Below are positions 14,392 to 17,891 of a DNA stretch of 17,891 bases, piece by piece. Source of the DNA: Bacteroidales bacterium. GTDB lineage: Bacteria > Bacteroidota > Bacteroidia > Bacteroidales > Lentimicrobiaceae. Numbering within the stretch: position 1 is the first letter of the stretch; each line of letters begins with the position of its first letter. Both the position numbers and the translations under genes were made by a program. Under the pieces are notes generated by a model that was given only the letters and a program-made list of their open reading frames with translations, did not search any database and was not told where the DNA came from. The stretch is taken from NCBI GenBank assembly GCA_022837485.1, contig JALHHH010000056.1, positions 1 through 17,891 on the forward strand, in the 5' to 3' direction.

Positions 14392-16478
14392 AAGCAATCT
14401 TAAGAACTGTTCTGCTGATCTCATTGCTGAGTTTGCTGGTAAAGTGTAATAAAGATGAGGTTACCGGCCGCGATTATCCAAGAATAAAAACACTTCCCGT
14501 TACCGAAATTACCCCGGATGGTGCACGATTTAATGCGGAAATACTGTTTCGGGGCGATTTTGAAATAATTAATTACGGATTTGTCTGGAGTGAATATATA
14601 AATCCTGAAATCCAAAACAGCGACAGGGTCGTTTACACGGATAACATTGTTTCCGAAAATTTTTCGGAAATAATAGAAACTACCTTAAAGGAAAATGTCT
14701 CCTATTTTGTACGGGCATTTGTTGAAACAAAGGATTTTATCGTTTACGGGGAAAACATACAGTTTCTGAGCCTGGGGAGCAAAGCACCCAAAATACTGGA
14801 CGTTTTTCCGCTGGCAGGAACAACAGGAGATACCTTAACCATTAAGGGAGAAAACTTCAGTTATGTTAACCAAAACAACGAAATTTTTTTTAACAATAGC
14901 AAAACCACGGCATTCGAATGCAGTGACTCCCTGATTCTGGTCGTGGTTCCTGAAATTACAAATCCAAACAGTATTATTTCAATCAGCGTTGCAGGTAATT
15001 CCGCCGCCTTCCCGGATCCTTTTATTACCACAACTCCCCTGATTTATTCTGTTCATCCGGCATTAGCATCATTTACAGATACCATCGAAATAAACGGCGA
15101 TTGTTTCAGCTACGTATCTGAAGCTAACCAGGTCTTTCTTGGGGATACGAAAGCAAGTGTTATAACGTCTTCCAAAAAAAGATTACAGATTACAGTACCG
15201 GGTGATCTGGAAAAATCTGTCAATAAGCTCCGTATCCTGGTGGGCGGGAGAGAAGCCGTTTTCGAATCCGTTGTGATCAAACCACCGGTAATTTTTTCAA
15301 TAAACAGCGACCTGATCCAGACGTTTGATGTTGAAAATATGACAATTACCGGTGAAAATTTTAATCCCTTACCTCAGAAAAACAACGTTTCTTTTGGAGA
15401 ACACCAGGCTAAAATTGTTTCTTCAACCAGCACCCAATTAGTCGTTGAATTCCCGAGAAGTCTGATCCCCATAAGGGAAGTCAGTGTTTCAGAAACCCTG
15501 GATGTTACGGTACGGATTCTTGATCAGAGCTTTACACTGGAAGAGGCGTTAACAATTGATTATAAAAGCAGATGGACTAAAATGAGGGACTTCCCGGGTA
15601 ACCCCAGGATATATGGTGCGTATTTTTCTATCGGCGGTTATGGCTATATTGGATTGGGAGGCGGCAATGAATTTGGAAGCAGGTACAAAGACTTCTGGGA
15701 GTACGATCCAATTACGGATATATGGATACGGCTTGAAGATTTTCCCGGCGACGCAAGAAATAAGTTTGCCACCTTTGTTATCGGTGAAAAAGCTTATATA
15801 ATCTGTGGTACGAAGGACAATCAGTATACCCCGTCGTATAACTTAAGCGAGGTATGGGAGTTTAATGGAATTACCCGCACCTGGACCCAAAAGAATGACT
15901 TTCCGGGGGGAGCAAGATTCAGTCCGTTCGGATTTTCAATTGGCAATTACGGCTATGCCGGCGGCGGAGTTTATGGAAATTATGAAGAAAAAAAGGATTT
16001 CTGGAAATACGATCCGGTTACGGATACCTGGAGCCGCTTAAACGATATTTACGATGGCATCTGGAGCGAAGACGTACTCACCATCTCCTCTTCAAATACG
16101 GCACATATTCTTGCAAAATATTACGGAAGCTACGGCGGCAGCAGGTATTTCTGGGAATACGACGAGGTAAACGACAGCTGGACACAACTGTCTCATTGTC
16201 CGATCGGAAGCAGAGAAATGAGCGGATTCAGGATAAATAATAAAATTTATGCCGGTTTGGGCCTGTTTTCCAGCTTTTATGGTACAAATGTCTGGATTGA
16301 TTACGATATTGCCTCTAACACCTGGCATTATGGGGAAGATGTATTTGCCGGCGGTTACAGGAGAAATGCATCTTCGTTTACTATAGGGAATACGGGATAT
16401 ATTCTCCTGGGCATGTCCGGAAGTCATTATGCAAACAAAAACGATGTCTGGAAATTTGACCCTTCAAAACCGGATTAA
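14388..16478 (+). CDS. Surface lipoprotein with IPT/TIG domains and a kelch propeller
   Basis: The 696-residue product starts with a lipoprotein signal peptide; the lipidated cysteine is C20 in SLLVKC, where Lys at -1 is unusual. The next residues, N-K-D-E-V, fit the Bacteroidota lipoprotein export signal X-K-(D/E)2-X, so the mature protein is probably exposed on the cell surface. Domains in order: a fibronectin-III-like part (about 30-128), three IPT/TIG immunoglobulin-like domains (about 133-215, 217-298 and 300-392, with the TIGIT-like ITGENF-type turns), and a kelch beta-propeller (about 394-696). Five complete W-x-Y/F-D-x4-W kelch units are seen plus a sixth ending in VWKFDPSKPD, which the N-terminal RWTKMRDFPG segment could close. 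Such proteins usually bind sugars or proteins; no catalytic residues are recognised. It overlaps the upstream barrel gene by 4 bases. Confidence 0.85.
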   Translation: MKAILRTVLLISLLSLLVKCNKDEVTGRDYPRIKTLPVTEITPDGARFNAEILFRGDFEIINYGFVWSEYINPEIQNSDRVVYTDNIVSENFSEIIETTLKENVSYFVRAFVETKDFIVYGENIQFLSLGSKAPKILDVFPLAGTTGDTLTIKGENFSYVNQNNEIFFNNSKTTAFECSDSLILVVVPEITNPNSIISISVAGNSAAFPDPFITTTPLIYSVHPALASFTDTIEINGDCFSYVSEANQVFLGDTKASVITSSKKRLQITVPGDLEKSVNKLRILVGGREAVFESVVIKPPVIFSINSDLIQTFDVENMTITGENFNPLPQKNNVSFGEHQAKIVSSTSTQLVVEFPRSLIPIREVSVSETLDVTVRILDQSFTLEEALTIDYKSRWTKMRDFPGNPRIYGAYFSIGGYGYIGLGGGNEFGSRYKDFWEYDPITDIWIRLEDFPGDARNKFATFVIGEKAYIICGTKDNQYTPSYNLSEVWEFNGITRTWTQKNDFPGGARFSPFGFSIGNYGYAGGGVYGNYEEKKDFWKYDPVTDTWSRLNDIYDGIWSEDVLTISSSNTAHILAKYYGSYGGSRYFWEYDEVNDSWTQLSHCPIGSREMSGFRINNKIYAGLGLFSSFYGTNVWIDYDIASNTWHYGEDVFAGGYRRNASSFTIGNTGYILLGMSGSHYANKNDVWKFDPSKPD

Positions 16479-16792
16479 CAGAATATAGCCTCCACGTTTG
16501 CATACACCGCATACAACCACCGGAAGGTTTGATATATATTCCGTTTCATCGCAGCACTGTGGCTTTATTACCGGATGATCCGGAAGACGCCTGCAACCAC
16601 AGTCCGTGCCGGCGGCCGGACTCATAAATACAGACCATCCCTATAACTGATCAAACCGTTAACCGGCGAACATCCGCATCCGGCATTCCGGTCTTTTATG
16701 CAATCCCGTTAGCCGCCCGCGGGTACGGGCGACAACACCGCAAAGGCACCATTTTTCCGTATATCCCCCACCCTGTATACGCGACGAAATCC
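16479..16792. other. Gap between convergent genes with nested inverted repeats
   Basis: No gene is supported here. ACTGTGG (16556-16562) pairs with CCACAGT (16597-16603) and encloses CCGGATGATCCGG (16571-16583), a perfect palindrome around a single G. A second hairpin, GCCCG (16715-16719) with CGGGC (16726-16730), lies nearer the DUF6266 end. None has a T tract, yet both lie where the two converging transcripts must end, so a termination or mRNA-end role is possible. Confidence 0.45.
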
Positions 16793-17464
16793 TTAGGCAG
16801 ACAGGGAGGATCCTCCCGTTTCACCCGCGTAAACGGAGGATGAAACGGAGGCTTCCGGACGGCTTTTCAGTGTGGCACTCCGCGTAACTGTCCATACGTA
16901 TATCCGGGAACCGGACCATTCCACCGGCAAGGAAAAAATAAATTGTCCATCGGCCCGTCGTGCAGCATCGGGCAACCACAACGGCCGGTTCCGCTGCCCG
17001 CTGACCACAATTATACCAACCGGATCGTTAGAATGCCCTGCAATTACACCGGGAATAACGGCGGGATTCCAGCGGACGATGATTTCTTCATCTGCGGATG
17101 CAACAACGCAATCCGTAACAGGAGCATACGTACCCAACGAAAAGGTCAGAGCCCGAAAATTGACCGTTCTGCTGTTGCCTTCAACCACAACGGCATTGGT
17201 CAGATTATGGGAAATGGCAGCATTATAGGCAGATTGCTGGAAAGCACGGGCAGCAAAACCGGCGCGTACCAGATCGGGCAGGCCGGCAACCAGCCCCTGA
17301 ATTACGGCAAATGCCTTTCTGCCCGACTGCTGTTGCGGAGTACGGGGATTATGCACAACGGCCGGTTTGGTTTTTACATACGGTATCCCTTTCCAGCTCG
17401 AAAACACCAGATTGCCCACTTTACCTGTAACCGGATTGGTAATTCCCTGCCTGACTTTTCCCAT
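16793..17464 (-). CDS. DUF6266 family protein
   Basis: The 223-residue protein opens with MGKVRQGITNPVTGKVGN and SSWKGIPYVKTKP, then NPRTPQQQSGRKAF, which is the hallmark N-terminus of DUF6266, a family of unknown function confined mainly to Bacteroidota and often present in several copies per genome. The length and the ending are normal for the family. There is no signal peptide or membrane segment; the C-terminal half (about 105-210) is rich in beta-strand-like hydrophobic alternation, including VGIIVVSGQRNR and SRIYVWTVTRS. The ATG start is fixed by the family opening. A -7 box lies just upstream (17487-17494) and an 11-bp repeat array lies immediately beyond it. The gene converges on the kelch lipoprotein gene. 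I assign no function. Confidence 0.88.
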   Translation of the reverse strand: MGKVRQGITNPVTGKVGNLVFSSWKGIPYVKTKPAVVHNPRTPQQQSGRKAFAVIQGLVAGLPDLVRAGFAARAFQQSAYNAAISHNLTNAVVVEGNSRTVNFRALTFSLGTYAPVTDCVVASADEEIIVRWNPAVIPGVIAGHSNDPVGIIVVSGQRNRPLWLPDAARRADGQFIFSLPVEWSGSRIYVWTVTRSATLKSRPEASVSSSVYAGETGGSSLSA

Positions 17465-17486
17465 AAAACATGTTTTTAACTGCTGC

Positions 17487-17494
17487 CAAAGGTA
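17487..17494 (-). promoter_or_regulatory. -7 box for the DUF6266 gene
   Basis: On the minus strand this reads TACCTTTG, matching TAnnTTTG, and places the start about 15 bases before the DUF6266 ATG. The -33 region falls at the edge of the 11-bp repeat array and holds only TTTA (17511-17514) at a short spacing of 16 bases, suggesting the promoter may depend on a factor bound to the array. Confidence 0.55.
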
Positions 17495-17509
17495 CAGTAA
17501 TTCCCGATA

Positions 17510-17597
17510 CTAAATCCGGATTAACTCCGGATTAAATCCGTATCAGGTCCGAATCAACTCCGAATCAGATCCATTTAAAATCGGATTCAATACGGAC
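17510..17597. repeat. Eight tandem 11-bp units in exact register upstream of DUF6266
   Basis: The core TCCG recurs at 17515, 17526, 17537, 17548 and 17559, then degenerates to TCCA (17570), TCGG (17581) and ACGG (17592), every step being exactly 11 bases. Units such as TTAACTCCGGA, TTAAATCCGTA, TCAGGTCCGAA and TCAACTCCGAA give the consensus T(T/C)A(A/G)NTCCG(G/A)A. The first five are well conserved and the last three are decayed. The spacing is close to one turn of B-DNA, so a protein would meet all units on nearly the same face. Confidence 0.85.
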
Positions 17598-17891
17598 CTG
17601 GTATAGCGTAAACAAAGACGAAGCAAGGATTAGGTGCATGCCGTACCGTGCAGAAAGCCTGATGGGGTACGATCCGGTTCCCGGGAATTGGGGATTGGGG
17701 GTACCTTCCAACAAAATAAATGCTTATTATTTCGATTAATGATTTGCTGTAATATAATAATTGGTTATATTTGGCTCATATCCGAAGCAGGTGGTAGTAT
17801 CCCTTTTTGTGTGTAATGAGTTCTTCTTCTAAATTCAAAGGTATTCATTTTTTTTGTTTCAATTGAGAATGAATGGCAGCGGAACGAAGGC
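17598..17891. other. Right-edge region, probably the leader of a gene outside the window
   Basis: No complete gene is supported. A 60-codon plus-strand frame (17634-17816) spans the good promoter at 17743-17773 and has no recognisable family, so I do not call it. Near the edge an inverted repeat pairs ATTCATT (17843-17849) with AATGAAT (17868-17874). Two overlapping ATG codons (17869 and 17873) open frames that run to the last base; either could begin a gene continuing to the right, but only about seven codons are visible. Confidence 0.4.
17743..17773 (+). promoter_or_regulatory. Bacteroidota-type promoter near the right edge
   Basis: TTTG (17743-17746) and TATATTTG (17766-17773) are 19 bases apart, an exact match to both consensus elements. 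It points out of the window to the right, with a leader of about 90 bases to the first ATG near the edge. Confidence 0.65.

Noticed and set aside
16943..17479. 178-codon plus-strand frame opposite DUF6266
   Set aside because: The minus-strand frame has a definite family signature and promoter; this one has none.
17510..17597. Repeat array as CRISPR or replication iterons
   Set aside because: Units are 11 bp without spacers, so not CRISPR. No replication initiator gene or plasmid feature is near, so iterons are unsupported.
17836..17843. CAAAGGTA near the right edge as a minus-strand -7 box
   Set aside because: It matches TAnnTTTG on the minus strand but has no suitable -33 element and no gene to its left in that orientation before the repeat array.

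Overview
The window looks like chromosomal DNA of a Bacteroidota member, most likely of the Bacteroidales/Marinilabiliales type, though I cannot place it to genus. The evidence is a set of Bacteroidota-typical genes (gldE, gldD, a DUF6266 protein, a Tat-exported GH109-like protein, an N-terminally barrel-associated outer-membrane protein, a surface-signal lipoprotein), the near absence of Shine-Dalgarno sequences, and repeated matches to the Bacteroidota promoter TTTG-N19-21-TAnnTTTG. No rRNA, tRNA, CRISPR array, integrase or transposase was found.

Layout. At 1-1299 there is a gene-poor edge and then a DRE-TIM metallolyase (HMG-CoA-lyase-like) that lacks the family's catalytic cysteine. At 1366-2955 (minus) are mutY and ssb, the latter with its own promoter. 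Divergent from them (3000-6297, plus) run the HU gene, a 29-codon gene for an extremely basic ribosomal-type peptide, rng (TTG start) and trpS, with terminators after the mini-gene and after rng. corA (6311-7276, minus) converges on trpS. Then come, all on plus, an msrC-like GAF methionine sulfoxide reductase, butyrate kinase with a palindromic operator candidate in front, and gldE-gldD. In many Bacteroidota mutY-ssb-gldE-gldD form one block; here the two halves lie about 6 kb apart in opposite orientation.

From 11.5 kb on the window is more accessory: a Tat-signal Gfo/Idh/MocA (GH109-like) protein; a two-gene unit with its own promoter and a 4-bp start/stop overlap, encoding an outer-membrane barrel-type protein and a large lipoprotein with a surface-export signal, three IPT/TIG domains and a kelch propeller; and a DUF6266 gene on the minus strand. 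Just upstream of the DUF6266 promoter sits an array of eight 11-bp units in exact register, about one helical turn each, which no gene explains. A good promoter at the right edge points to a further gene outside the window.

The most promising novelties are the 11-bp phased array with the DUF6266 gene, the coupled barrel/surface-lipoprotein pair, the 29-residue basic peptide, and the cysteine-less lyase. Functions are inferred from motifs read by eye; no database search was run.
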